Below, piece by piece: positions 18,520 through 27,527 of a stretch of 64,000 nt of DNA. A program made the position numbers and the translations under genes. Each line of letters starts with the position of its first letter. Positions within the stretch are counted from its first letter, which is position 1. This DNA is from Anaerolineae bacterium (GTDB taxonomy: Bacteria > Chloroflexota > Anaerolineae > Aggregatilineales > UBA2796), in contig JAHBVK010000014.1 of assembly GCA_019637555.1 (NCBI GenBank), positions 49,630 through 113,629 of the forward strand. Direction: 5' to 3'. Below the pieces are notes generated by a model. It ran no database searches, had not been told where the DNA came from, and saw only the letters and a list, made by a program, of their open reading frames with translations.

Positions 18520-19953
18520 ATGGTACAACCACTGCCTACGTCCCAATCTCAAACGGTTGCCTCATCAGTATCTGGTAGTGCTGCTTCGCTACCAGTGCTT
18601 AAGCAGCTTGCCTGCCCTAACTGCGGATCGCCGCTAGATTTGCGCAATCCCACCTCTCAAACTCTGGTGTGCCCGCGCTGCAACAGTTATGTCGGCATTG
18701 GTACGGAAACAGCCGAAATCCTTGGACACGGCGCGAAGTTGCCGCCGCCGCCGATCAAGGTTGCACTCGGCAGTAAAGCGCGTCTGGACGGTGTAGATTA
18801 CTTCGTGCTAGGACGCGTACTTTATGAAGGTTGGGACCCCGATCCAGAGGAAGATGAGCAAGATGAGCGCTGGAAATGGACGGAATGGTTAGCCGCCAGC
18901 TCAGATGGGCGCATGACGTGGTTCAGCTATGACAATGAAGAAGGCTTCGTCATCTTTAAGAAATTACGACTTAAGGAAGCCTTCAATCCCCTGAGCGATC
19001 GAGAAATACCGGTAGGCAGCGGTAAAAAAGCGCGTGTGCGAGAACGCTATCCCGCCAAAATCCTCGGCGCTGAAGGGGAGTTGACGTGGCGCGCTACGGC
19101 TGGCGAAAAGCTAACGATGATCGAGGGCGCTGGAGACGGCAAAAAATATAGTATCCAGTTCACACCGGAAGAACTGGAAGTATACGAAGGCACCCCTATT
19201 GACGAAGCCACTGTCGCGCAGACCTTTGGTGATATGGCGTGGGCTGAACGTGTCCGCAAACAGGTCAGTGGGCAAAAACTGCGCGGCACATTGGGCTTGA
19301 TCTGTATTGTGTTTGGCATCATCAGCATAATCCTTGCCGCTGTTGCTAACGGGTCCGGTACCTTAGCCTTGTCACAAGATTTATGGATCACTAATGATGC
19401 TCAGGTGGTGCAAATACCCCTTGAGATCGCCGCCGCAGGTCGCCCAATGCAAGTGCGCGTCTGGCTCAAGAACGATATTGCTGCCAACTCCAGTTACGAT
19501 GTTGAAGTCAGCATGATCTCTCCCGATGAATCGGAGGCGTTCCTGTTCGATCTGGACTTCTGGCATGAGACAGGTAGCGATGAAGATGGACCATGGACAG
19601 AAAAAGGCTACTACGGTGAAGATACTTTCGTCCCATTCCAGACAGGTACACACGAACTGGAGATCGGCTATAGCCAACCCGAAGCTGGAGATACGACAAC
19701 CGTAGTACCTACTAGTTATCCGACCATGCAGTTACAAGTCGCCGCCTACAAAGATCGTATGTTCCCCGGATGGTTCATCGTCTATAGCGTGATTACACTG
19801 GTGATTGGCGGGGCGCTGTTCCTTTCTGGTGCGATGAAAGTCGGCTGGGGACCAATCATCGTCATCCTGATTATCGTCATCATCGTTGCTGTGCTGATCG
19901 CCTCTGGCGTTGATTTATTCGGTTTCGTGAGCAGTATTCTCGAAGAAGCGTAA
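18520..19953 (+). CDS. Zinc-ribbon DUF4178 membrane protein (long form)
   Basis: 477 residues. Zinc ribbon at about 32-54 (CPNCGS ... CPRCNS), then a DUF4178 domain (YFVLGRVLYEGWD and KWTEWLAASSDGRMTW). A membrane helix at about 257-275 (LGLICIVFGIISIILAAVA), a roughly 130-residue extracytoplasmic beta domain, and two C-terminal helices (WFIVYSVITLVIGGALFLSGA; GPIIVILIIVIIVAVLIASG) follow. The zinc ribbon and DUF4178 part are predicted cytoplasmic. It forms an operon with the short DUF4178 gene before it and the 57-residue membrane peptide after it. Confidence 0.85.
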   Translation: MVQPLPTSQSQTVASSVSGSAASLPVLKQLACPNCGSPLDLRNPTSQTLVCPRCNSYVGIGTETAEILGHGAKLPPPPIKVALGSKARLDGVDYFVLGRVLYEGWDPDPEEDEQDERWKWTEWLAASSDGRMTWFSYDNEEGFVIFKKLRLKEAFNPLSDREIPVGSGKKARVRERYPAKILGAEGELTWRATAGEKLTMIEGAGDGKKYSIQFTPEELEVYEGTPIDEATVAQTFGDMAWAERVRKQVSGQKLRGTLGLICIVFGIISIILAAVANGSGTLALSQDLWITNDAQVVQIPLEIAAAGRPMQVRVWLKNDIAANSSYDVEVSMISPDESEAFLFDLDFWHETGSDEDGPWTEKGYYGEDTFVPFQTGTHELEIGYSQPEAGDTTTVVPTSYPTMQLQVAAYKDRMFPGWFIVYSVITLVIGGALFLSGAMKVGWGPIIVILIIVIIVAVLIASGVDLFGFVSSILEEA

Positions 19954-19968
19954 GGAGCAAATAGAAAG

Positions 19969-20142
19969 ATGAGGATGTTAATTATTGCGGTTGTCACGGT
20001 ATTGCTGCTGCTCGGCTTGGGCGCCTCGGCATATGCGGCGTATAACGGCGTTGGACTGGTTGCCAGCGGTGCACCTTGGATTCGCGTTGGCAGTATCGGC
20101 GGCCCCAATGTTATCGGTGGTGGACCCGGCAGTGGCAAATAA
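19969..20142 (+). CDS. 57-residue membrane peptide in the DUF4178 operon
   Basis: A short gene starting ATGAGGATG 15 bp after the DUF4178 stop, with GGAG at 19954-19957 as ribosome-binding site. The product has one hydrophobic helix (residues about 4-24, MLIIAVVTVLLLLGLGASAYA), then a short Gly-rich tail ending GGGPGSGK. It could be a signal-peptide-bearing microprotein or a single-pass subunit. Spacing on both sides, a good start and the typical topology support it. No family recognised. Confidence 0.65.
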   Translation: MRMLIIAVVTVLLLLGLGASAYAAYNGVGLVASGAPWIRVGSIGGPNVIGGGPGSGK

Positions 20143-20158
20143 CGCAGGTTAAGCGATT

Positions 20159-21064
20159 TTGGCATACGACATCGTTCAACTGAATGACGATATCTATCAT
20201 TTGCAATCGGGCGCTAATTGCGGCTTGATCCTGCACGAAGGTCGAGCGGTGCTAATTGACGCGGGTTTGGATGACGATGCGGGACGGCAAATCAAGCGTG
20301 CGCTCAATTACCTGAAAGTTGAGCTTGCGGCAATCATTTTGACACATGGTCACGCTGATCACTTCGGCGGTACATCTTATCTGCATCGCAACCTGCCTCC
20401 TTTTAGCGTTTACGCCACGCCCTACGAAGGAGTATACGCCCACCATTCTTCGCTCGAAGGATTTATGTTATTTGGTGGTGCAATCCCTTTTGATCAGTTA
20501 CAGGGCAAATTTACGCTTGCACCCGCCACTAACATCGATCGTGAACTAGGTAATGGAGAAATCGAAATCTCGGGGATTACTGTTGACATTCTTCCACTGC
20601 CCGGACATGCCCCTGCGCAGATCGGCGTGCGTCATGGTGATGTGCTGTTCACCGGGGATGCCTTTCTACCGTCTGCCACGCTCAAGAAATATCCGATTCC
20701 TTATACCGCGCATATTGGGCAAGCACTCGATACGTTACGCCTGCTCGACTCACTGGTAGTTCAAGGCTTCATCCTTGCCCCCGGACACGGCACACACGTT
20801 GCGGCAGGACAAGCGCAAGAGGCACTTCAAGCCAACATTGCCGCCCTTGAAACCGTTATTGCTACTGTCGAATCTCTGATCGCTGTTGAACCACTCGATG
20901 AAGCGCAAATCACACAACGAGCAGCGGCACAGCTTGGTGATCCTTTAGCGACTGCGGTAGGTTATTACCTTGCCCGTGCCACGATTCAGGCAGCGTTAGT
21001 CTATCTTTATGAAAACAAGCGTGCGACACCTATTAGCGGCGGGAAATTAGTCTGGAAAAGCTAA
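20159..21064 (+). CDS. Metallo-beta-lactamase-fold hydrolase
   Basis: 301 residues with a TTG start. It has the zinc-binding motif HGHADH (about 62-67) followed by three further MBL ligands: His in PLPGHAPAQ, Asp in FTGDAF and His in APGHGTH. This is the glyoxalase II/MBL-hydrolase branch: a cytosolic dinuclear metal hydrolase whose substrate cannot be read from the sequence. The C-terminal 80 residues are helical. It begins 16 bp after the 57-residue membrane gene, so it is probably the last gene of the DUF4178 operon. The TTG is the only in-frame start that keeps the first beta strand. Confidence 0.88.
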   Translation: MAYDIVQLNDDIYHLQSGANCGLILHEGRAVLIDAGLDDDAGRQIKRALNYLKVELAAIILTHGHADHFGGTSYLHRNLPPFSVYATPYEGVYAHHSSLEGFMLFGGAIPFDQLQGKFTLAPATNIDRELGNGEIEISGITVDILPLPGHAPAQIGVRHGDVLFTGDAFLPSATLKKYPIPYTAHIGQALDTLRLLDSLVVQGFILAPGHGTHVAAGQAQEALQANIAALETVIATVESLIAVEPLDEAQITQRAAAQLGDPLATAVGYYLARATIQAALVYLYENKRATPISGGKLVWKS

Positions 21065-21135
21065 ATTTACAACCTAAATTGCGCGATCTATGATTTTCTC
21101 ATCTAGAATTCGTATAAAACATCTTTTTGATCTTG

Positions 21136-21164
21136 TTGACACCCCACAACTGTTAAGTTAGTCT
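21136..21164 (+). promoter_or_regulatory. Sigma-70-type promoter for the BMP transporter operon
   Basis: TTGACA at 21136-21141, 17-bp spacer, TAGTCT at 21159-21164. The -35 is a perfect consensus; the -10 matches partly. It lies 68 bp upstream of the start codon at 21232. Confidence 0.6.
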
Positions 21165-21231
21165 TTACCCCGACGAAATTACCTATCGTCTCCTCCCGAT
21201 CAAGATCATCACTCATTAGGAGCGAAAAATT

Positions 21232-22386
21232 ATGCGTCGTATAAAACTCCTCACACTACTTGTTATCTGTAGCTTAGTATTCGCTGGTGGGTTAGCACTA
21301 AATCCAGTGCACGCTCAGGATGCTGTTCGCATCACCTACGTGGTCAACGGCGTGCTCGGCGACAAATCATTCTTTGACTCTGGTCAGCGCGGTGTCGATA
21401 AGATTGCTGACGAGTACGATGCGGAAGTCAATACTATTGAACTAGGTGTTGATCCCGCAAACTGGGAGACCGGTTTAGCAGATGCGATGGCAGCGACTGA
21501 TGACTATGATATTCTGATCGCTGGTACTTTCCAGATGGTCGATTATCTGGCGAAGAATGCTGATAAGTATCCCGATAAGGTTTACATGTTCTTCGATGCC
21601 TCCGTTGCATATGACAATCCTGACCTATGCGCGGGTGGGTGCAAGAATGTCTACTCCATCACCTACAAGCAGAACGAAGGTTCCTTCCTCGCTGGCGTTT
21701 ACGCGGCGGCGATGACCACCAGTGGCTTAGATGGCATGAACGCTGACGCCGTCATTGGTGCGGTGGGTGGTCAAGACATCCCGGTAATCAACGACTTCGT
21801 AGTTGGTTATCAGCAGGGTGCTTGCTTGGTTAACAAAGACAGCAAGTTCCTTACGCAGTACGCAGGTAACTGGAACGATCCGGCAAAGGGTAAGGAAATC
21901 GCCCTTGCCATGTATCAGCAGGGTGCTGATATCGTATTCCAGGTCGCCGGCGGTACGGGCGTAGGCATCTTCGAAGCGGCTGAAGAACAGGGCAAGTATG
22001 CCATCGGTGTTGACTCGGATCAGGCGACAATCATCGCGGAAACCGATCCTGAGCAGGCTGCTCGCATCCTCACCTCTATGCAGAAGAACGTTGATAACTC
22101 CCTCGTCCGCGCCTTCGAACTGTACAAAGACGGCAAGTTGCCCATTGGTACGGCTGAAGCGCTCGGCTTGAAGGAAGGTGGCGTTAGCCTTTCCATCAAC
22201 GACATCTACAAGGCTGCTACGCCTGAGAACATCCAGAAGCTCATTGATGCTGTGACCGAAGCCGTCGGCAATGGCGATATCTCGGTTGGCACGGTGTTCA
22301 CTGATGAAGCCAGCGCAGCGAAGGTCGCTACTGACTGCTCTGCAATGCCAGAGATGACCTTTGATGTCGCTGAGTACTTGAAATAG
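21232..22386 (+). CDS. BMP-family ABC transporter substrate-binding protein
   Basis: 384 residues. The signal peptide (about 1-28, cleaved after VHAQ) lacks a lipobox cysteine, unlike most BMP/PnrA lipoproteins. The mature protein starts with VRITYVVNGVLGDKSFFDSG and follows PF02608: FFDASV, the YKQNEGSFLAGVYAA motif at about 143-157, GGQDIPVINDFVVGYQQGA and QVAGGTGVGIFEAAEEQGKYAIGVDSDQ. The family binds purine nucleosides or related ribosides for uptake. AGGAG lies 10 bases upstream of the start. It is the first gene of a four-gene importer; a hairpin after its stop may lower expression of the distal genes, a common way to make more binding protein. Confidence 0.95.
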   Translation: MRRIKLLTLLVICSLVFAGGLALNPVHAQDAVRITYVVNGVLGDKSFFDSGQRGVDKIADEYDAEVNTIELGVDPANWETGLADAMAATDDYDILIAGTFQMVDYLAKNADKYPDKVYMFFDASVAYDNPDLCAGGCKNVYSITYKQNEGSFLAGVYAAAMTTSGLDGMNADAVIGAVGGQDIPVINDFVVGYQQGACLVNKDSKFLTQYAGNWNDPAKGKEIALAMYQQGADIVFQVAGGTGVGIFEAAEEQGKYAIGVDSDQATIIAETDPEQAARILTSMQKNVDNSLVRAFELYKDGKLPIGTAEALGLKEGGVSLSINDIYKAATPENIQKLIDAVTEAVGNGDISVGTVFTDEASAAKVATDCSAMPEMTFDVAEYLK

Positions 22387-22400
22387 TCTTTAACACTTGA

Positions 22401-22428
22401 GCCTCCGTAGTACATGCGCTACGGAGGC
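22401..22428 (+). terminator. Hairpin after the substrate-binding-protein gene
   Basis: Perfect 10-bp stem GCCTCCGTAG/CTACGGAGGC with an 8-base loop, followed by a moderately T-rich stretch. It sits between the binding-protein gene and the ATPase gene, so it may act as a partial terminator or as a 3' mRNA stabiliser. Confidence 0.7.
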
Positions 22429-22567
22429 TTCTAATTCTAGTTTTTGTAGTTAACGCAGTGAAGTCGCCATTTTTCTTAGTTCTTTCGCTGGGATTTGAAT
22501 AAATTGGCGAGAGGCTGATGCGTTTTTAATCGAACTGCCGGACATCTTTACCTGACGAAAGCCACCC

Positions 22568-24109
22568 ATGCCCATTCTTCAAGCGACCAATATCGTCAAG
22601 GTCTACCCCAACGGCACGCGCGCCAACAACAATGTTTCACTATCCGTCGATAAAGGCGAGATTCACGCTATTGTCGGCGAAAATGGCGCGGGCAAATCCA
22701 CGCTTATGAAAATCCTCTACGGCTTGGAACAGCCAACCTCTGGCGAAATCGTGCTGCGCGGTCAGCCTACCGTAATTGATCATCCTCACCGCGCCATCGA
22801 TCTTGGCATCGGTATGGTGCATCAAAATTTCATGCTAGTAGATTCTTTCACCGTCGCGGAAAACATTGCTCTAGGACGCGAGCCAGCGCGCGGCGTGGTG
22901 GTAGATCGTCAACAGGCGATCCGAGATACTAAAAAACTCGCTGAAACTTATGGACTCGCCGTTGAGCCTACTGCAAAAATCGAGGTGATTCCCGTTGGTA
23001 TGCGCCAGCGCGTAGAAATTCTCAAGGCGCTCTACCGCGGCGCGGAAATATTGATCCTCGACGAACCTACCGCTGTGCTAACGCCTAAAGAAACGAACGA
23101 TCTCTTCGCTGCTATTCGTAATCTGGTGCGTGAAGGCAAGACTGTCATTTTCATCACCCACAAGTTGCGCGAAGTGATGGAGATTTCGGATCGAGTCACG
23201 GTGATGCGGCAGGCACAGACAGTAGGTACTGTGAACACAAAGGAGACCAGCATTCCCGAACTTGCGCGCATGATGGTCGGGCGCGAAGTGTTTATGGTGG
23301 TTGATAAACCACCTGTCAAGCGCGGCAAAGCCGTGCTGGAAGTACGCGATCTGACTTATGCTAACGAAGCGGGTCGTCCTGTCGTCAACCACATCTCCTT
23401 TAATGTGAATCAGAGTGAAATTTTGGGCATAGCAGGCGTCGAGGGCAATGGTCAGACAGAATTGGTTGAAGTGCTGACGGGATTGCGTAACGCTACGACC
23501 GGTACGGCAACGGTGGATAGTGCCTCGATCCTCAATCAGGGACCGCGCCGAGTGCGCGAAGCCCGTGTCACCCACATCCCAGAAGATCGATTGACTAACG
23601 GCATTGCCCGTGACGCCAGCATTGCTGATAACTTAATCATTGACCGCTACTATCGCGCTCCATTTGCTCTGGCGGGATTTCTCGATCTCGGTGAAATCCA
23701 GAAAAACAGCGCTAACTTGATCAAGGAGTTCGGCATTCTAGCGCGTAATGGCGATCAGCCGATCGGTTCGCTATCTGGCGGTAATATGCAGAAGGTAATT
23801 GTAGCGCGGGAGTTTTCCTCCTCACCGCGGTTGCTGATCGCGGCGCAACCAACGCGCGGTGTGGACATCGGCGCGATTGAGTTCATCCATCAGGAATTGG
23901 TAAACAAGCGCACTGAAGGCTTGGCGATCCTGCTTGTCTCTGCCGACCTGCAAGAGGTGATGAAACTGGCGGATCGTATTATGGTCATGTACAACGGAGA
24001 AGTAGTCGCCATCTTGCCCAACACACCCGATCTCACTGAAGAAAAACTTGGCTTGTACATGCTCGGCGCAGTCCGGCAAACGCCTGAAGAATTGGAGGCT
24101 GCGCGATGA
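22568..24109 (+). CDS. Nucleoside/ribose-type ABC transporter ATP-binding protein (dual ABC)
   Basis: 513 residues with two fused ABC cassettes, as in NupO/RbsA. The first half has Walker [10 protein letters not shown] (37-45), a signature-like [10 protein letters not shown] and Walker B LILDEPTA. The second half has the usual degenerate Walker A ([10 protein letters not shown]), signature LSGGNMQKV and AAQPTRGVD. The cytoplasmic ATPase of the importer couples hydrolysis to uptake through the two permeases that follow. Its stop overlaps the first permease start by four bases (ATGA), indicating translational coupling. Confidence 0.95.
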   Translation: MPILQATNIVKVYPNGTRANNNVSLSVDKGEIHAIVGENGAGKSTLMKILYGLEQPTSGEIVLRGQPTVIDHPHRAIDLGIGMVHQNFMLVDSFTVAENIALGREPARGVVVDRQQAIRDTKKLAETYGLAVEPTAKIEVIPVGMRQRVEILKALYRGAEILILDEPTAVLTPKETNDLFAAIRNLVREGKTVIFITHKLREVMEISDRVTVMRQAQTVGTVNTKETSIPELARMMVGREVFMVVDKPPVKRGKAVLEVRDLTYANEAGRPVVNHISFNVNQSEILGIAGVEGNGQTELVEVLTGLRNATTGTATVDSASILNQGPRRVREARVTHIPEDRLTNGIARDASIADNLIIDRYYRAPFALAGFLDLGEIQKNSANLIKEFGILARNGDQPIGSLSGGNMQKVIVAREFSSSPRLLIAAQPTRGVDIGAIEFIHQELVNKRTEGLAILLVSADLQEVMKLADRIMVMYNGEVVAILPNTPDLTEEKLGLYMLGAVRQTPEELEAAR

Positions 24110-25884
24110 CAACAGGAACAAATAGCGCTGATACTAATGATACAGTAGTGGGACAGCAGCGTAATCGTCAGCGTACTTATTCTCTTGCGCTCATAGTTTT
24201 CGCCGTTGCTATTGCTGTTATTGTTACGTTAGCGATCACCTACCGCTTGTTCGCCAAAGAGACGTTCGACGCCACGATGCAGGCATTGACCGCGCAGCCG
24301 GATTACCAGAACATTGTACTAATCAACATACTGGTTGGCGTTAGCGTGGGGTTGTTCATTGTGCAGTTGCGCGGGATCGCGCTGCGCGTCACGCTTACAG
24401 TAGTATTTGCGTTAGTGCTCGGTTACGGCGTAACGGCGGCATTTAATTCTGGGGCGGCAAGTAAGTATACACGCGGCGAGTTTCGTGCCTCTGTTGTTTC
24501 TGACGCTCCTAAAGCGGAAACCGATCAAGAGACTGACCTTGAGTACGGCACAGCAAAGGGTGGCGAGTTCAACAAGCCTAAAGTGCGCGACCCGTTGACC
24601 GAAGCGAAATATACATTCGCGGGCAAACAAGGCGATATTGTTAATGTACTTGCCTATGCTGCCAACCGCCGTTCCGAAGTTGACCTGATGGTTGCACTGC
24701 TCGATCCGCAAGGCGTGGAGATTGCCTCTGCGACTACTGCGACGGAAGAACAAATCGAGCAGTTCGACGATAAACTGCGGAGCACCAAAGACGCCATCAT
24801 TCCGAACTTCACCTTGCCTGCGGACGGCATTTACACCGTTGATGTGCGCCCTGAACCCGTTTCTGCAGGTACTACCTTCTCCGAGATGACCAAGGCGACG
24901 AATCTTGCTTACGAGGCATTTCTACTCGGACCACTTGGACGTCCCAATCGATGGGCAGTGTGGATACAAGACGCCGTCACGCTGACGTTCCTAGGGTTGG
25001 CAGTCGCAATCGTCTTTCGGGCGCGTCAATTCTATCTCGGCGGCGAAGGTCAAATTTATATGGGGGCGCTGGTCTCCGGCATGATCGCGCTGGCGTCTGG
25101 CAATCTGCCGCCCGCTGTGGTGATCCCGCTGTGTATTGCTGCTGCGATGTTGGCTGGCTTCCTCTGGGGCTTGATCCCCGGTGTATTAAAGGCATATCTC
25201 GGTGCCAACGAGTTAGTGTCATCACTGATGCTCAACACCGTCGCCACGCGCTTCTTTGAGATGGTTTTGAACTTTCAGCTCAAGCCTCCTACGGCTGGCT
25301 TCATCGCCTCTGCGACTTTCCCCGCATCAGGTCAACTCCCAGTGCTTGTAGCGGACACCGCGATCACCATCTCGGTGTTTCTGGTGATCATCGCCATGAT
25401 CGGGACGTGGCTGCTGATGTCGCGTACTTCGCTCGGTTATGAAATTCGCATGGTTGGCTCCAATCAGAAGTTCGCGGCTTACGGCGGCATCAATACCAAA
25501 CGCGTGATCATGCTCTCGATGGCGATCAGCGGAATCATCGCTGGGCTGGCTGGCGCGCATCTGAGCATGGGCATTTTCCGTCAATTGGTACTGAACATGT
25601 CTGCCAACCTGATCTTTGAAGGTGTGGTGGTCGCGTTGTTGGCACGTAACAATCCGCTGGTGATCCCTTTCACTGGTTTACTCTACGCTTACCTCCGTGC
25701 GGGCGCGCAGTTCATGGAACGCGATGCCAATGTCAGCTTTGAGGTGGTGCGCATTATTCAAGCGGTGATCATCCTTCTGATCACGGCAGAGGCGCTGGTC
25801 ACACTGTTCCAGTCGCGGCGCGGGCAGCGCAAACAGCAGCAGGCAGCAGCGCCACAAGCAGAAGTCAAGCCTGCCAGCGCCTAA
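24106..25884 (+). CDS. BMP-type ABC importer permease with inserted PPC-like extracytoplasmic domain
   Basis: 592 residues, against about 350-370 for a usual NupP/YufP permease. Three N-terminal membrane helices (about 28-47, 70-87, 92-112) are followed by a 170-residue extracytoplasmic segment. Its core at about 167-250 (YTFAGKQGDIVNVLAY, LMVALLDPQGVEIAS, FTLPADGIYTVDV) resembles a PPC-type beta-sandwich. The normal BPD_transp_2 permease starts at about residue 285, with the conserved FYLGGEGQIYMG and GANELVSSLMLNTVA motifs. The insertion is in frame with no sign of a frameshift. It is translationally coupled to the ATPase gene. Confidence 0.9.
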   Translation: MTTGTNSADTNDTVVGQQRNRQRTYSLALIVFAVAIAVIVTLAITYRLFAKETFDATMQALTAQPDYQNIVLINILVGVSVGLFIVQLRGIALRVTLTVVFALVLGYGVTAAFNSGAASKYTRGEFRASVVSDAPKAETDQETDLEYGTAKGGEFNKPKVRDPLTEAKYTFAGKQGDIVNVLAYAANRRSEVDLMVALLDPQGVEIASATTATEEQIEQFDDKLRSTKDAIIPNFTLPADGIYTVDVRPEPVSAGTTFSEMTKATNLAYEAFLLGPLGRPNRWAVWIQDAVTLTFLGLAVAIVFRARQFYLGGEGQIYMGALVSGMIALASGNLPPAVVIPLCIAAAMLAGFLWGLIPGVLKAYLGANELVSSLMLNTVATRFFEMVLNFQLKPPTAGFIASATFPASGQLPVLVADTAITISVFLVIIAMIGTWLLMSRTSLGYEIRMVGSNQKFAAYGGINTKRVIMLSMAISGIIAGLAGAHLSMGIFRQLVLNMSANLIFEGVVVALLARNNPLVIPFTGLLYAYLRAGAQFMERDANVSFEVVRIIQAVIILLITAEALVTLFQSRRGQRKQQQAAAPQAEVKPASA

Positions 25885-25955
25885 TCGGTTCGCGTAGTTA
25901 AAGAGATGATTTCGGTGCCTTGTGCGCCGTATGTAGATTACGAAGGCAGCTACTC

Positions 25956-27359
25956 ATGTTCGATACCGTCATACAAAGCATTTTCAGCGCTACCTTCCTT
26001 GCCTCGATCCTGCGCGTGACCACACCGATCTTGCTCGCCTCATTAGGGGCGCTAGTTTCGGATCGGGCGGGTGCGATCAACATCGGACTCGAAGGCACGA
26101 TGCTGGCATCAGCATTCACGGGTGCGGTGGTGAGCGCTTTTGCTAGAACTTGGTTCGCACCGGAGGTTGGCGTCGTACTCGCCCCATGGATCGGGATGAT
26201 CTGCGGACTGATCGTCGCCGTCACATTCGCGCTGATCCTTGCCTTCTTCCATCTGCGCCTCAAAGCCGATTTGATCCTTTCGGGTGTGGCGATCAACATC
26301 CTCGGCTCGGCGGGCACAGTGGCAGTCCTCTATGCGCTGACTGGCAATCGCGGCGATACGGGTGACCTGCCGAGCCTGCAGATGCCCTTTGTCCGGTTGC
26401 CCTTCCTGCAAAATATTCCGCTGATCGGTAACTTCCTCTATGGCGTTCTAGATAATCAGAGCATTATGACGTGGATCGCCGGACTAGCAGTGCTGTTCCT
26501 GTGGTTCTTGCTCTATCGCACCTCGTTCGGCATTCATCTGCGTGCTGTCGGTGAGAACGCGTCAGCGGCGGAGTCGGTAGGTATCCCGGTCACGCGGACA
26601 CGCTATTGGGCGTTGATTCTTAGCGGATTGTTCGCTGGACTTGGCGGTATCCATATGAGCATGGGCTACCTCTCCCTGTTCCAGCGCGATATGACCTCCG
26701 GGCGTGGCTTTATCGCCTTAGCGACGCCGCTGCTCGGCAACAATAACCCGCTTGGCACAGCAATCGCTTCGCTGGTGTTCGGCTTCTTTGAAGCGCTCGG
26801 TATCCGGCTCGGTACATTGCAAATTCCTTCCATGCTGCCGCAGATGATCCCCTTCATCGCAACGGTGATGGCGTTGGCGATCTATGCGCTTCAACGGCGG
26901 CAAACGCTGCGAGTACGTGCGCTACGTGCGGCTGAAGGTGAAGGATTCAATGCCTCTTATTGGCGTAGTGTACAACGCTTGAGTTTGCTGCACGTGCTCT
27001 TAGGTTCTGTCGCCGTGATCGGGATCATCATTGCTATCAGCATGTTCGCCGCGCCGAATGGCTTTGGTGGTGTAGCATCAGCCTATCCAATCGCTTTGGT
27101 TCTCACAGCGGCTTCCATTGTTCTGATTGTGATGAACATCCCCTTCGTCAGCCGTGTTGAAAATATCGGTACGCAAACAAGTCTCAGCGGCATAGCAACC
27201 GTGATCTCTGTAACAGCATATCTTGGTCTGTTTCTAACCTTGTTCTTGAATCCCGTGATTGCATTTGCCGTCGCCGCCCTACTCGGCTTGTTGCTGTGGG
27301 GTATCCTTGGTGGACTATCGCTACTGCAAATGAGCGGCACAAAGGTAAAACCTGCCTAA
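25956..27359 (+). CDS. BMP-type ABC importer permease (second subunit)
   Basis: 467 residues from the ATG at 25956. The frame is open to a TTG at 25920, but GAAGGCAG is better placed for 25956. It is the YufQ/NupQ-type permease (BPD_transp_2): LLASLGALVSDRAGAINIGLEGTML near the N-terminus, SGVAINILGSAGTVAVLY, and GENASAAESVGIPVTRTRYWALILSG for the coupling region. It runs about 110-150 residues longer than usual because of an extra C-terminal block with four hydrophobic segments (about 345-465). It forms the second half of the membrane channel. Confidence 0.93.
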   Translation: MFDTVIQSIFSATFLASILRVTTPILLASLGALVSDRAGAINIGLEGTMLASAFTGAVVSAFARTWFAPEVGVVLAPWIGMICGLIVAVTFALILAFFHLRLKADLILSGVAINILGSAGTVAVLYALTGNRGDTGDLPSLQMPFVRLPFLQNIPLIGNFLYGVLDNQSIMTWIAGLAVLFLWFLLYRTSFGIHLRAVGENASAAESVGIPVTRTRYWALILSGLFAGLGGIHMSMGYLSLFQRDMTSGRGFIALATPLLGNNNPLGTAIASLVFGFFEALGIRLGTLQIPSMLPQMIPFIATVMALAIYALQRRQTLRVRALRAAEGEGFNASYWRSVQRLSLLHVLLGSVAVIGIIIAISMFAAPNGFGGVASAYPIALVLTAASIVLIVMNIPFVSRVENIGTQTSLSGIATVISVTAYLGLFLTLFLNPVIAFAVAALLGLLLWGILGGLSLLQMSGTKVKPA

Positions 27360-27392
27360 ATGCAGAAAGCAAGGCACTCTTCCATTAATCTT

Positions 27393-27412
27393 AAGCCCGT
27401 TTCTACGGGCTT
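27393..27412 (+). terminator. Terminator after the nucleoside importer
   Basis: 8-bp stem AAGCCCGT/ACGGGCTT with a 4-base loop and a following TCCTGCTTATT. Placed 34 bp after the last permease stop. Confidence 0.65.
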
Positions 27413-27527
27413 CCTGCTTATTGCTAGGGATAAAGTTAAGTTCAGTCACCATGGTGGCTGATCATGATTTATCGTGACACCGTCCATATCCATCAGCAAG
27501 TCAACGACCTACTACAATGAGGATAGC

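Noticed and set aside
22401..22428. Riboswitch or small RNA gene between binding protein and ATPase
   Set aside because: A single simple hairpin placed directly after a stop is better explained as terminator or mRNA stabiliser.
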